DNA of 64,000 bases from the NCBI GenBank assembly GCA_019454045.1, contig SKCR01021436.1, positions 182,797-246,796 of the forward strand. The letters run 5' to 3'. Shown in pieces: positions 1-10,206 of the stretch (the stretch's first letter is position 1; every line of letters begins with the position of its first letter). The notes beneath the pieces are model-generated. The model made no database searches. It saw only the letters and a program-made list of their open reading frames with translations, and was not told the origin of the DNA. Made by a program: the position numbers and the translations under genes. This DNA is from Zanthoxylum bungeanum (lineage: Eukaryota; Streptophyta; Magnoliopsida; Sapindales; Rutaceae).

Positions 1-410
1 GCTGATGACGAGGTGACACGTGTCAAGTCTTAGTGTCGGCAGCATATGATGATGACACGTGGCGCGGCGCATGTTAGCAGATGGGATGTGATGGTGACAC
101 GTGGCACGGCGCATTTTATCAAAGTCAAAACTTCTCAAATTGTTGACCGTTGACCAGGCGCATGTTAGCAGATTCGGCGCATGCTGGGCGTCGCGGCGCG
201 CAGTGTTCCAGCGTCACGACACACAAAACGAAAATATCCCTGTTGACGCATTTTTGTCCGGTTTTGCCCTAAATTGCCTCCAGTGCTGTCCAAACTTTAT
301 TTATCTGCAAGATAACAATAAAACACATCAAAACGTTCATAAAACTCAAGAAACTATACAAAATGTTAAGTTAAATGAGTGGGAAATAGTGATATAAATG
401 TCACTCATCA
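1..410 (-). repeat. 3' LTR (partial) of Athila-like gypsy element 1
   Basis: The minus strand reads GTTTGGGGTG (purine-rich tract, 411-420) directly followed by TGATGAGTGACA, the same arrangement as the better-defined 3' LTR boundary at 29,078 in this window (GGGGGTG then TGATGAATAC). The LTR therefore runs leftward from 410 and leaves the window. It carries repeated ACGTG boxes: a perfect GACACGTGTC palindrome at 15-24 and GACACGTGG near 54-62 and 96-104. The other end of the LTR is not visible. Confidence 0.6.
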
Positions 411-1017
411 CACCCCAAACTTAAAACTTGCATTGTCATAAATGTAAGATAAACATAAAGAAACAAGAGTGAGGAACAACACTACCGTGCATGAAGTTGA
501 TCAGGCTCATGCTGGTCAGAATTTGGTTGCGCGAGCTTTGTGTGTTGCTCTAATACCTGCATAAATACACATGCAAACTAATAAACAATCAAATAGCACA
601 CAATAAAATAAAAACTAAAGTAAAGAAAAAAAATACAAGGGTTGCCTCCCCGCTAGCGCTAAGTTTAACATCCTCAACCAGACGCAACCACCCAAATGGT
701 CATGGTGGCTTCAATGTAGCAGATCGCGTAGTCTCATTTGCCTTCTTCTTTGGTATCCACTGGTTGTTATGACATGAAAACGACAACTTGGCAGGATGTG
801 GTAATTTATCCATGGATGGTCCTCCAAGTTCCACTAATGTTTGAAATTTTGGACTACATATGTAGCAAAATTTGCTCGACCACTTTTTGAGCTTCCCAAT
901 GATCATCTTTGAGATCAATTGCAGTTATGTCTGCGAAGAATCTTCTTTGTTTGACTTAACTGCGGGTTCACCTTGTAGGTTGGCTTAAGTATATAGAGAC
1001 ACACGCCTAACACATTG
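411..1017 (-). other. 3' non-coding tail of Athila-like element 1
   Basis: A short open stretch at 700-918 (72 codons, minus) has no recognisable domain and is probably a relic of the deleted pol end. The conserved phrase around 635-665 (minus: GCTAGCGGGGAGGCAACCC) is the type found just downstream of integrase in Athila-type elements. The remaining A-rich sequence from 421 to 620 shows no gene. Confidence 0.5.
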
Positions 1018-1431
1018 TCATTGTCCCTTGCAACCTATTTTTTCTACAATGTCTAACCTGTGACATTCTTCATCACCTTGAGGACTTAGAATGGCTCTGA
1101 AAACACTAAAGGTGACTTCTTCAACTTGGACTCTCATTTTTAGTTCACCTTTCTGCACATCAATGATCGCTCTGCTTGTTGCCAAGAAAGGTCTCCCAAT
1201 GATGATTAGGACGTCATGATCCTCCTCCATATCAAGAATAACAAAGTCAGCAGGAAAATAGAACTTATCCACCTTAACTAACACATCTTCTACTATTCTT
1301 CGTGGGTAGGTAAGAGATTTATCTACTAGTTGTAATGTGACCGTGGTTGGCTTTGCCTCACCTATGCCCAACTGTTTGTAGATGGATAAGGGCATGAGAT
1401 TGGTACTAGCACCCAAATCGTATAGGGCCTT
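1018..1431 (-). pseudogene. Retropepsin (gypsy protease), C-terminal part
   Basis: The minus-strand reading contains the aspartic protease core YDLGASTNLMPLS near 1395-1430, then a flap-region sequence and the IIGRPFLATSRAIID motif of retropepsins (about 1170-1215), followed by a hydrophobic tail. The D-L-G-A-S active-site form is typical of Athila-type proteases, where other retropepsins have D-S/T-G. This enzyme would cleave the gag-pol polyprotein. The domain is cut just before its catalytic Asp by the insertion at 1432-4721 and continues at 4727. No RT follows, so the protein has no partner domains. Non-functional. Confidence 0.8.
1427..1431. repeat. 5-bp target site duplication (left copy, GCCTT)
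   Basis: GCCTT at 1427-1431 matches GCCTT at 4722-4726 exactly on the two sides of the TG...CA insertion. Five base pairs is the usual duplication made by LTR-retrotransposon integrases. Confidence 0.85.
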
Positions 1432-2198
1432 TGTAGGACACAGAAGTGGACGACGCTGTTCCGGGCTCGCGGCCCGTTTGGGAGTACGGAGTAGCCCGCG
1501 GGGGACTAAATCAGAGAAATAACATGGAGTCGCCACCCGGTGTGAACCGGGAAATGATTTAAGGCTGCACTCAACCCCTCGCAAGGGAAGACCTCAAACC
1601 ATTGGGTTCGGAATGGTCTCTTACTTATGCCACTTGTAATGATGTGATTTGTGCAATAATTTAATCGAATCTATCAACATACATTCCCAAGGGTATTCTA
1701 TTTCTAAGTTCACATGCATAAGTACAAGGCTCATATCTAAGTTTGCATATAACCTATGTCCGAATTTGCATACAACCTATTTGCATATAACCTATGTCCA
1801 AATTTGCATGCATAAAGGTTAATTGAAATACGGCAAGCATACAACTTCATAAGCACACCCTATTCATGGATACGGAAACGCAAGGAAATGGTAATTGTAC
1901 AAACACGCATAAAAGTGAATCAGAATAATGGCAAGCATACAATTTCATAAGCACATTGTTCTTATACATGTGGGAACAAAAATAGATGGCAATTTCACAA
2001 TCATGCGTAATAAAGAAAAGCAATTAGGTACGTAATGCAAAGGGATAACTAATGAGGCAGTTGTACATTAAAATAAATGTGTGATGATGCGATGCAAAAG
2101 ATAGATAATGAAAGTGAAAGAAAAGAGATGCGACATATGCCCACATCTATATAGGACTTCGAGTGTCCGATTAAAAGTATTTCACATTCAATTGAACA

Positions 2199-3090
2199 TA
2201 CTTTGTCCGGCGCGGCAAAACATCGTGGCAAAGGTAGCCCTTCGGCTTTCTATCCCTCAAAATGGAGGACCTTTAATCCAACTTGAATTGCCCATGCGCA
2301 TTGCAATATGATGCATGATTATGCAAGGAGATGACATACAGAAAGTAAACAACGGAATAATAAAAGGCGCGGGGAAGTAATGTCATAAAGGTAGCCTTTT
2401 GGACTTTTCCTCCCTCAATTTGACAACCTTTAGACCAACATACTAAGCCTATGCGCATTATATCATCAATTACATAAATAACTAATGTACGTAAAGTAAA
2501 AGATGGAATATAAAATGCGCGGTGAAGTACTGTCATAAGGGTAGCCTTTTGGACTTTTCCTCCCTCAAATAGAGAACCTTTAGACCAACATACTAAGCCT
2601 ATGCGCACTATATCATAAATTACATAAATAACTAATGTACGTAAAGCAAAAGACGGAATATAAAAGGCGCGGCGAAGTACTGTCATAAAGGTAGCCTTTT
2701 GGACTTTTCCTCCCTCAAATAGAGAACCTTTAGACCAACATACTAAGCCCATGCGCACTATATCATCAATTACATAAATAACTAATGTACGTAAAGTAAA
2801 AAAACGAAATATAAAAGGCGCGGCGAAATATCGTGGTAAAGGTAGCCCTTAGGCTTTTTATCCCTCAAAATGGAGGACCTTTAGACCATTGTAATAAGCC
2901 CATGCGCATCACATCACAATGCATATAAAATAAATAAGACAAGGATATGGGACTTCACATGCCCGATTAAACGTATCTCGCATTCAATCGAACATACTTC
3001 GTCCGACGCGGCAAAGTACTGTCGTAAAGGTAGTCTTTTAGACTTTTCTTCTCTCAAATAGAGGACCTTTAGACCAACATACTAAGCCCA
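2199..3090 (+). repeat. About 150-bp tandem repeat array inside family X LTR
   Basis: Six units begin at GCGCGGCRAARTA-type sequence near 2211, 2370, 2517, 2667, 2817 and 3007. Each holds the phrases GGTAGCC, TTTTCCTCCCTCAAAT, ACCTTTAGACCAACATACTAAG and CCCATGCGCACTATATCAT. The middle units are about 147-150 bp apart and nearly identical; the first, fifth and sixth are more divergent. The 161-codon open frame on the minus strand at 2273-2758 is a by-product of the repeat, not a gene. Confidence 0.85.
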
Positions 3091-3529
3091 TGCGCACTAT
3101 ATCGTCATTATACAAGCAAATAACATACGGAAATTAAATGGCGGAGTATAAAATTTGGATAATAAACAAACAAGATATAATAAAGTGAAATATGTGTTGT
3201 TTGCTCAAGTGGTACGTGAAGTTGTCTCCCAAGTACAGACCGCACTACCGTCCATTCGGATTCGGCTACGGAATTTACGTCTGGGTTTCCATCCTATATA
3301 CCACAAGAGACGACACATTTTTCCATCCATTCAAAGCCACAACATGCATCCACAAACGACTCTAATGCAAAAAAAACAATTAAAAGACGAATGAAAATAA
3401 ATACGAAAAGTGCCTTGAGGTCTAACCTTTTAGATCGTCTCTCGGAAGTACGGTACACGGTCGTCGGAAGAGTGGATGCTCCATAACTCCTCCGACTCAC
3501 TGTTTCACTGCTCGGGCTGCTGTTTTCAC

Positions 3530-3880
3530 TCCGTTTCACTGCTGTTTTGCTGCTGTTTTCGGTCACTGTTTTGCGGTTTTGAGGCTACTATTTTTACGGT
3601 TTTGAGGCTACTATTTTTGCGGTTTTAGGCTGCTATTTTTATCACTGTTTTCACGGTTTTTGAGCTGCTGTTTGATGGTGATTTTTGGTGGTTATAGTGC
3701 AGTTTTGGGGATGCTGTTTCGGTGATATTAAGGGCTGTATAGGGCTGCTATTTCGGTGATGTTAGGGGCTGTGTGGGGGTGCTGTTTCGGTGGTGGTTAG
3801 GGTTTGTATGGGAGCATTTTTTGTCATAGGAATGAGGCTGTTTGTGGACTGTTTTGTTGCGGCAATGGGGGCTGTTTTGG
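3530..3880 (+). repeat. Degenerate short repeats (GGTTTTGAGGCTACTATTTTT type)
   Basis: Units of about 25-30 bp built on GGTTTT-GAGGCTRCTATTTTT recur at 3570-3660, followed by looser GGGGCTGYTTTCGGTG repeats to about 3880. T- and G-rich with no coding potential. Lies within the family X LTR. Confidence 0.6.
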
Positions 3881-4384
3881 TTTTTGATTTTAGGTGAATG
3901 GGGGGGTTATTTCAAGGGTGATTTTCGGTGAAGGCTTACTGTTTTAGGGTGTGATTTTCTGTAATGGAGGGTGTTTAGGGGGATGATTTTGGCTGTAGTA
4001 GAGAGAGGAGGATAAGAGAAACTTTTGTGTGCTTGTTCTTCCGTTATGCGTGAATGGACTAGGAGAGGTGAGGGTTGGTTTTGGGTTTCTTTTATAGGCA
4101 AAGGGTAGGGCGAATCCTTGCTTGAAATGGAATGAGATTTGTGTAATAAAATGGATACCATTTAATTAATATCACACAAGGAAAAAATATATTTAATTGG
4201 GGACAAGATTTGTTTAAATTAGGAATATGTTTATTTGATGTTTATTGTTTTATTTAATTTGGTATATGATTTGTTTTGTTTAGGTAAGTATTTGTTATTT
4301 TAGTAGGTGATTATTTAGATTTTATTTGATTTATTTTAATTTCTCATGTGTTAAATCTGTGTTTTATTAATTTGAATATGTTTT

Positions 4385-4480
4385 ATGGGCTTGGCCGTGT
4401 GTGGGCTAGGCTTGGGCGTGTGTGGGCTTGGCTTGGGCGTGTGGTTGGCTTGGCTTGGGCGTGTGGTTGGCTTTGGATGG
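4385..4480 (+). repeat. Minisatellite GGGCTTGGCTTGGGCGTGTG
   Basis: Three to four imperfect copies of a 20-25-bp GGCTTGGCTTGGGCGTGTG(GTT) unit. They give a Gly/Leu/Trp-rich open frame that I do not consider a gene. A weaker GGGCTTGG stretch occupies the equivalent place in the second copy of the family (about 6838-6870). Confidence 0.65.
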
Positions 4481-4726
4481 TGGTATGTGGGCTTGCGGGG
4501 GTTTTAGGTCAAGGCCAAGTGGTTTGCGGGGGTTTTGGGCTAGGTGAATTTTAAAACAGAGGTCTATAAGCGAGCCCGACGCTAAACAATTGAATGAAAT
4601 CTAACGAAAATACTGATTCCCTTCCAACGTCTATTTCCCGTGACTTTCTCGACTTAAAAGGTAGTGTCTCCAAATGAGACTCATCATAGGGACTTATATG
4701 CAAAAAAATGCAGTGCCTACAGCCTT

Positions 4727-6386
4727 ACTAAAATATCGATTCCCAATAGTGCATGGAATAGTAAAGCTACCAGAATCTTTTAGTTTGGAGGAAGCTTCTT
4801 CTGTATAATAGCACTACACTCCTCTGTGAGTGATACTGTTTAGAAATCTGTCAGCTTCATCTTCTTGGACATCACCTCCTTCATAAACTTCACATAATTG
4901 GGCATTTGTTCTAAAATGTCTGCAAATGGGATGTTGATATGGATCTTTTTGAAGATATCTAGAAATTTAGCAAACTCAGCATCTAATTTCTTCCTTTGAA
5001 ATCGTCAAGGGTACGACAAATGTGTCTTTGGGATAGGTGGTGGCATATATGAAGGAGCTACTACAATGTTCTCTTCTTCTTTTATTGTTTCCTCTTGAAA
5101 TGCCGCTTCTTTTTCTTTACTACCTAAGTCCTTATGACTATCTCTAATCTATTTCCCACTCTTGAGGGCAATGGCATGACACTGCTCCTTAGGATTGACC
5201 TTAATATTACTAAGAAAAATGCATATTTCTATTGATTAGCCATGGAAGAAGCTATCTGACCAAACTGCACTTCTAACAACTTCATTGTTGCCTCTATATT
5301 TCCCCTATGCATTTTAATATTATTCAGCCTCGACTCATTCTTCTCAAACCTCTTTGAAGTTTTAGAAACAAACGTGCTCATGAGGTCTTCTAGGGAAGGT
5401 TTCTGCTCTGATCTTTGATTGTTGAAGCCAGAATGAGGTTGCAAGACATTCTCTATGTTAGCATATCACAAGTTCGGATGATAATAGTTAGGCATATAAT
5501 TGCCTCTAAAGTTGTTGAAGTTCCGATTATTCACATATCGGACTTGCTCATATCCTCCGTCAGATAAGATCATTTTATTAGCAGTAGCAGCTTCAATAGA
5601 TGTTGTCCCTGTTGATTGGTCAATGCTGCTAGATGAGTCATGAGGGATGACACTTGAGCTGTAAGTGCAAAAATAGGATCCACCTCGTATATACCAGCCA
5701 CCTTATGCACAATAATGCGTTCACTTGGCCATTAGAAATTATTAATGGCCATCTCATCGAGTAGAGCATAGACATCTTCAGTAGATTTCTTGAACAAAAT
5801 TCCTTCAGCAGCTGCATCGACCATGGTCCTGTGTGGACCATTAAATCCATTGTAGAATAACTGAATCTGAACCCAGTCTTCAAAATTATATTGTGGGCAT
5901 CTCATGAGTAGATCTTTAAAGCGCTCACATGCCTCGTAAAGATTTTCAGTCTCCAACTGCTTAAATATTCTTATTTTTGTTCTCAGTTGGGCTGATTTAG
6001 CTAGGGGAAAGAACATCGCAAGAAATGTTAAAGCTATATCATGCCATGTCATGATGCTCCACATTGATATAGATTGCAGCAAACCTCTCGCTTTGTCCCT
6101 TAAGAAGAATGGGAACAAGTTAAGTCTGATGGTCTCTTTAATTACTCCATTCATCTTTATTGTATCTGTCATCTCCAATAACATCCATAAATGAACGTTG
6201 GGATCCTCTACAGCTGAACCCCCTAACTGGTCTTTTGCACCATATTGATCAATGCAGGTTTCAGCTCAAAATCGTTAGCATTGATTGGTGGGTGCGCAAT
6301 CCCAGAGTAGTTATAATCAACGGCCGACTTAAAATGATCTTGGATTGCTACCTAGCGTGGGTTGTTCTCTATGTTTTCAGCTGCCA
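4727..6386 (-). pseudogene. Athila-like gag and N-terminal protease, decayed
   Basis: A plausible gag start (minus ATGGCAGCTGAAAAC) lies at 6386. The first stretch contains DFELKPALINMV, then after a frame change 5732-6184 gives the gag core (NLFPFFLRDKARGLLQS, WHDIALTFLAMFFP, MRCPQYNFEDWVQIQLFYNG). At 5229-5444 a coiled region follows, and at 4727-4860 the start of the protease (SFTIPCTIGNRYF). Gag would form the particle that packages element RNA. Several stops and frameshifts break it, including stops in the first 60 codons. Confidence 0.75.
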
Positions 6387-6389
6387 TTG

Positions 6390-6590
6390 ATTCTTTCTCA
6401 ATTTTCCTTTCTTTCCTTTGTCTCCTTACTGTTCTTTCTATTTCAGGATCAAACAGAAGCAAGTCAAGACTTATGGATCTTCGCATTCACTGAAGCACAG
6501 AAAGACAAGGGAGGGGGTTTACCTTGTTGGAGAAGGAAATGGAGATTGTGTATTGATGGGGAGATATCTTTAATTAAAATGTGATAAGGA
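6390..6590. other. Junction region with no gene
   Basis: T/C-rich sequence at 6385-6450 is the leader side of gag element 1. From about 6510 the sequence changes to G-rich and then TTTAATTTAATT-rich text resembling the last third of the large LTR at 4140-4721. The exact breakpoint cannot be fixed by eye. Confidence 0.4.
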
Positions 6591-7074
6591 AATCTTTTAA
6601 TTAAGGGAAGTGATTTGATTTATTCTTTTTAGTTAAGGATATGATTTATTTAAATTGGTAGGTGATTTAATTAATTAGGAATTTACTTTAATTTAATTTA
6701 ATTTATGTTTTATTTAATTTGGAAAATGATTAAATTTAATTTAGGAAGGTGATTTAATTTAATTTAATTTAAGTTTAATTTAATTGATTTTAATTTAATT
6801 TGTGACATGTATTTTAAATGTTTTAATTATTTTGGATTGGGCTTGGGTGAGATGGGCTTGGTGTATGGTTTGTGGGGTTTTGGGTTGAGGGTGTGTTTTA
6901 AAATAGAGGTCCAACAAGCGAACCCGAAGCTACTCCAGCGAATTAAATCCAACAATGTGTCAATTCTTGACTATTCCCTTCCGAGGTCCGTTTCCCGCGA
7001 CTTTCACAACTAAAGAGGTAGTGTCTCCATACGAGACTCATCATCGGGACTTACATACAAAAATGCAGTGCCTA
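6590..7074 (+). mobile_element. Truncated copy of large LTR family X
   Basis: From about 6895 the sequence parallels 4550-4721: AAAATAGAGGTCC, AGCGAACCCGA, CTTCCGAGGTCCGTTTCCCG, GGTAGTGTCTCCATACGAGA, CATCATCGGGACTTA and the terminal GCAGTGCCTACA ending at 7074-7075. The 5' part is missing or replaced by TTTAATTTAATT-rich sequence like that at 4190-4350. The pair shows that the 1432-4721 insertion is a dispersed family. Confidence 0.7.
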
Positions 7075-7124
7075 CAGTAGTATTGTTTATGTTTGTTACA
7101 GTTTAAAAAAAAAGATAGCAGTAG

Positions 7125-7560
7125 ATGGAGTTGTGGAGGAAGGTCTACTCAAGCTTATTGTTACTCAAACAAGAAAGTTCAGTGAATTTTTATATAACAG
7201 AATTTGAGTATCAATTAAGTTTGGTGCCTAGGGCTACTGAAGATTTCTATTTCCAATATTTCTTGAATGGACTTCAACTAGAAATTGTAACATGAATTGT
7301 TTTAAATAGGATCGATTCTTTGGAAGATGTTAAGAAACAAGCATTGGAAGTTGAAAGAGTTAGATCGGAAGAAAATAGAAGAAAAATAGAAGATGAGAGA
7401 TGGAAAGAAATTTGAAAAAGATGGGAGAAGAAACTTAATCTTGATGAGGACAGAAAGGATAAGGATGTTGTAGTGGCTGAAAAAGAGACGAATTTAGAAT
7501 AAGCATACCATAAGAAAGAAGAAAGATTTCAGCAATTGGGGTTACCACTGGCTGCTTTTG
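7125..7560 (+). pseudogene. Retrotransposon gag fragment
   Basis: The reading ITEFEYQLSLVPRATEDFYF followed by YFLNGLQLEI matches the retrotransposon gag core, where a hydrophobic helix precedes a YFLNGL(Q/R)PEI-type motif. A long Glu/Lys/Arg-rich helix follows (KQALEVERVRSEENRRK). Gag would form the packaging particle. Three in-frame stops at 7293, 7413 and 7500 disable it. It is in the same frame as the host-derived pieces that follow. Confidence 0.55.
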
Positions 7561-7779
7561 AAGAAGAGAGAACCATGGCTGAATTTGAAGAGAAGAAGAC
7601 GAATGGGTTAGTTGAAGAGCTAGGTCAAAAAATTAAAGAAATCGGGTCGGGTCCAAAATTGGATACTGGGCAGTCTATCAGTGGTGTTAGGATTTTTTAT
7701 CCGGGTCGGGTTGAAAACCCTAAAATGCTGATGAAGGATATGTTTTATGGTCTTGACCATATAACTCAGTCTTTTGTTC

Positions 7780-8265
7780 CTCACAATCGCAAGGAAGAAT
7801 CTTCTGATGCTTCTGAAAAAGAGCCAATTACAGAGGAAGAAAAACAAACTGATGAGAACAAAGAAGAATGAGAGTCCCTCGAGTCACTTAAGAAAATTAC
7901 ACCTAGCAAGGAACTTGCTGAAAAGATGGGGAAGCCTGGATAGAGAGAGATAAATCTCAAAGATGACCTTCTTAAGAGAGATCGAACTGATCTTTTCAAA
8001 ACATACTTGCTTTATTGTCTAACAGGAGAGGTCACAAAGATTACTTTTGGTGCTTCAATCACCACAAAGAAAGATGATTCAGAATATGTTCTGCTAAGTA
8101 AGCTTGGTGGGATTTTGGGTTTGACCATTCCTTTTGGTGCCTCAATCACCACAAAGAAAGATGATTCGGAATATGTTCTGCTAAGTCAGCTTGGTGGGAT
8201 TTTGGGTTTGACCACTAAGGAGATTGTGGACGTGCATAGTGGTCTGGCCGAGCAGGCATCTAGCA
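7780..8265 (+). pseudogene. TIC110-like fragment with internal 87-bp duplication
   Basis: The reading [81 protein letters not shown] matches, as I know the family, the central part of TIC110, the chloroplast inner-envelope protein-import scaffold; an acidic stretch upstream (EEEKQTDENKEE) fits the family too. An 87-bp segment (8044-8130) is repeated in frame at 8131-8217, so [18 protein letters not shown] occurs twice. Two in-frame stops (7869 and 7941) lie in it. The similarity ends after GLAEQA, where unrelated sequence begins. It is a captured fragment, not a working import gene. Confidence 0.7.
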
Positions 8266-8449
8266 ACAGGCTGAAGGATGAACAGTTTGGGGTCATTGGT
8301 GGTATGTCAGCACATCCATTTTCTGTTTTCCAAGGTCTATTAAAAGTGCTCGCTAAGATGGATACCAACTTCACTGTCATTCCAGAGGTTTCTGATGAAG
8401 ATGGAGTTGTAGGTGGTGTAAGTTGCAGGGATTTTGCTACAATTTACTT

Positions 8450-8800
8450 CTTTTGGGTTGCTTTACTTGGATGGCTGTTTCAGATCTTGATTTTAGTTAC
8501 ATGGGTTTTATCAACTGCTACTCCTCTTCTCATTAGGACTGTGGCCAATAATCTTGTCAATGTTGATGCTAATGCAACTGGGGTGTTATCCCTTGGAGGA
8601 GGGACTGTACACATTGTTCCGTTTAGGAGGGGAGAAGCTGATGATATAGAGGTCGTTGGATTTGATGTTATATTGGCTTACGATGTTGTATATCATGATC
8701 ACCTCTTTGACCTTATGCTTGAAACATTGTGTGTGTTTATGAATTTGGGTGAGGATTATACTGATTTTATGGTGCTGAAAATTAAGAGTTTAAGATCTAA
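8450..8800 (+). pseudogene. Methyltransferase-family (Methyltransf_16-like) fragment
   Basis: The reading [40 protein letters not shown] and [18 protein letters not shown] follows the plan of plant METTL21/Methyltransf_16 proteins: post-motif-I segment, then the D-V-V-Y-H-D-H-L motif of this class, then a helix. These enzymes methylate lysines of other proteins using S-adenosylmethionine. The glycine-rich SAM-binding motif I is absent, so the fragment could not be an enzyme alone. It lies in frame with the TIC110-like part. Assigned from family memory. Confidence 0.55.
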
Positions 8801-9469
8801 AGAGTGGGTGTTGGTGCCTCAAACTACTAAAGCTTTTAGCAGTGTGTCTAGTTTGTTGAGTAATGAATTCCATAGAGCTTTAAAACAGAAAACTAGAGAG
8901 CCACACCTTGGGGCAAAGTTGTGCTTGGGTTGTTTCTGTGCGCAGAAAACTAGGACAGAGATTGCAATAGTTTTGGATAATATGGGTGTCCTGACACTAA
9001 AGCATGAGATTGGAGAGCTATGGGCAGAAATATTCCCTGCACCAACTGAAAAAGATATGGGTAAAATTACTTCCATAAAACTTTCAATGCACTCTATCGT
9101 TGGAATTGCACCAATAGGTAAAACTCTCGTACCAAAAAACTTGATTGAGAAATATGAGTTATTGAAGATTTGTAGTAAGTGTTTCCAAAGTTTAATTATT
9201 GGAGATTTATTTTCGAAATTGGAAATTGAAATAGATGGTGTTAAATATTCTAATGTGAAAGTTAAAGAGGGGTTTTGTGTGAATGGAGTGAAGTTTTGTG
9301 GAAAAGTGAAGTTGGGTGAATATAGATGTAGTGCTAATATTTGGTTGCTTAATAACTTGATTGATCAGATTTGTAAGGATGGAATGTTGGTTGAGGCCAA
9401 AATGCTTTATGGAGGAATGGGTGATTTGAGATTTCTATGTGGGAAGATTGATGTTATTAAAGTTTGGCT

Positions 9470-9722
9470 TCTTACATTCAACCTTGAGGACAAGGTTGTT
9501 CATTTAGGGGGGAGTATTGATAGAGTCTTTGATAAAATAAGAACCAGAAAAGAGCATGCGACCAACAATCCCAGACAGCTGTTGTCACTACTGAGGGGCC
9601 ATAAAAGGCAATTGTGGATCATGGGCTGGAACACTATGCTAGGGACAAGTCAGCGTCTACAAAAAGAAGCCCAGCTGAGGAATGAAGAAGGCTGTCACTG
9701 CCATTTGTCATTTAGTTATTAG
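9470..9722 (+). pseudogene. Gypsy pol C-terminal tail fragment
   Basis: [17 protein letters not shown] resembles the sequence that follows the chromo-like or C-terminal region of gypsy integrases (NLEDKVVLxGGxxD pattern). The frame then runs through basic sequence to a stop ending at 9722. If correct, the captured host sequences are bounded on both sides by retrotransposon coding sequence in the same frame. Confidence 0.45.
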
Positions 9723-10206
9723 TCCAGTTGTTGGCATATTATTAGTTGATAGTATTTTATCTTTTCTGCTTTCTGTTATTCAAATAGCCATCACTTGAGG
9801 TGTGGGGAAGCATCCAGAAAATTATGTTTGAATAAGAAAAGGGAGGAGTGAGCAAGCCACTTGAATTGCTTGAAATCATTACTGTTAGTTGGATTCAATA
9901 CATATTATCATTTTAATTTTCAAATTTTTTACTTCATATTATTGTCAATATCTGAGGGATTCTATCAGATATATTTCAGAAGCTCATAAAATGCATCAAT
10001 GGAAATGTACAACCTTCAAAGATGTGATAATTTCGTCTATTTTTTTTATTGCACCAAACAATGGCTAGTTAGTTTATTACAAAACAGTGGATTGCTTGGA
10101 TCAATCAATCCTTATATAATTACCACAAAAGACAATGCAAAATATCTATTACTGCCCACAAACTCAACCAGACAGAATATTTTATTGTGAATTATTTAAT
10201 ACTCAC
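9723..10206. other. No gene seen
   Basis: AT-rich sequence. The GAGGTGTGGGGAAG stretch at about 9797-9811 could be the polypurine tract of the chimeric element, but no LTR repeat partner was found. A 63-codon open frame at 9999-10,190 has no recognisable features. Confidence 0.4.

Larger units (their letters stand above)
1432..4721 (+). mobile_element. Large solo LTR (family X) inserted in protease
   Basis: The segment starts TGTAGGACAC, ends GTGCCTACA (inverted TG...CA ends) and is flanked by identical 5-bp repeats GCCTT (1427-1431 and 4722-4726). On removal, the protease reading on both sides joins: FTIPCTIGNRYFSK from the right, then ALYDLGAS from the left. At 3290 bp with no recognisable gag or pol, it is best explained as a solo LTR of a large-LTR retrotransposon, or a non-coding LARD-type element. 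It contains 150-bp tandem repeats, several shorter repeats and a GC-rich first 170 bp. Related copies occur at 6590-7074, 26,585-26,665 and 63,915-64,000. An open frame at 1432-1584 is only read-through from the protease. Confidence 0.75.
411..6390 (-). mobile_element. Athila-like Ty3/gypsy element 1, internal region, pol-deleted
   Basis: Reading leftward on the minus strand: gag (about 6386 to 5200), protease (about 4860 to 1018, split by an insertion), then a short tail ending in the GCTAGCGGGGAGGCAACCC motif (about 640-660) that in related plant gypsy elements follows integrase, then a purine tract and LTR. Nothing resembling reverse transcriptase, RNase H or integrase lies between the protease and the tail, although those genes are recognisable in the related element at 27,761-49,014. 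This copy is thus an internally deleted, non-autonomous derivative. The gag leader and 5' LTR are not seen; truncated large-LTR sequence lies beyond gag at about 6590. Confidence 0.75.
8007..9722 (+). pseudogene. Long open chimeric frame (571 codons)
   Basis: This is the uninterrupted part of the chimeric frame after the last stop at 7941. Residues 1-85 are TIC110-like with the duplication; residues about 148-260 resemble a Methyltransf_16-type protein; residues about 490-530 resemble a gypsy pol C-terminus. The parts between (about 8270-8450 and 8800-9460) match nothing I recognise, although [20 protein letters not shown] (about 9350-9410) looks like one half of a PPR repeat. An in-frame ATG is not evident at 8007, so translation as a separate protein is doubtful. 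No promoter was identified. Confidence 0.5.
7080..9850 (+). mobile_element. Chimeric gag/host-gene/pol-tail element
   Basis: One reading frame (first positions divisible by 3) runs from ATG at 7125 to a stop ending at 9722, interrupted only by five in-frame stops (7293, 7413, 7500, 7869, 7941) and by no frameshift. In order it holds a gag-like piece (about 7170-7530), a TIC110-like piece (about 7780-8265), unidentified sequence, a methyltransferase-like piece (about 8450-8800), more unidentified sequence, and a tail (about 9470-9550) resembling the end of gypsy integrase polyproteins. I infer a non-autonomous gypsy-type element that replaced most of pol with host exons, comparable in principle to maize Bs1. 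LTR ends were not found: the left side abuts truncated family X, and the right edge is unclear. Confidence 0.55.

Noticed and set aside
2273..2758. 161-codon minus frame with repeated residues, apparently a repeat protein
   Set aside because: The protein repeat is only the translation of the 150-bp DNA repeat, whose unit length is near a multiple of three; no start context or family.
4348..4554. 68-codon Gly/Leu/Trp-rich plus frame
   Set aside because: Arises from the GGGCTTGGCTTGGGCGTGTG minisatellite in the LTR.
9999..10190. 63-codon plus frame near the WD40 exon
   Set aside because: No family feature, opposite strand to the exon, and in AT-rich sequence where such frames are common.
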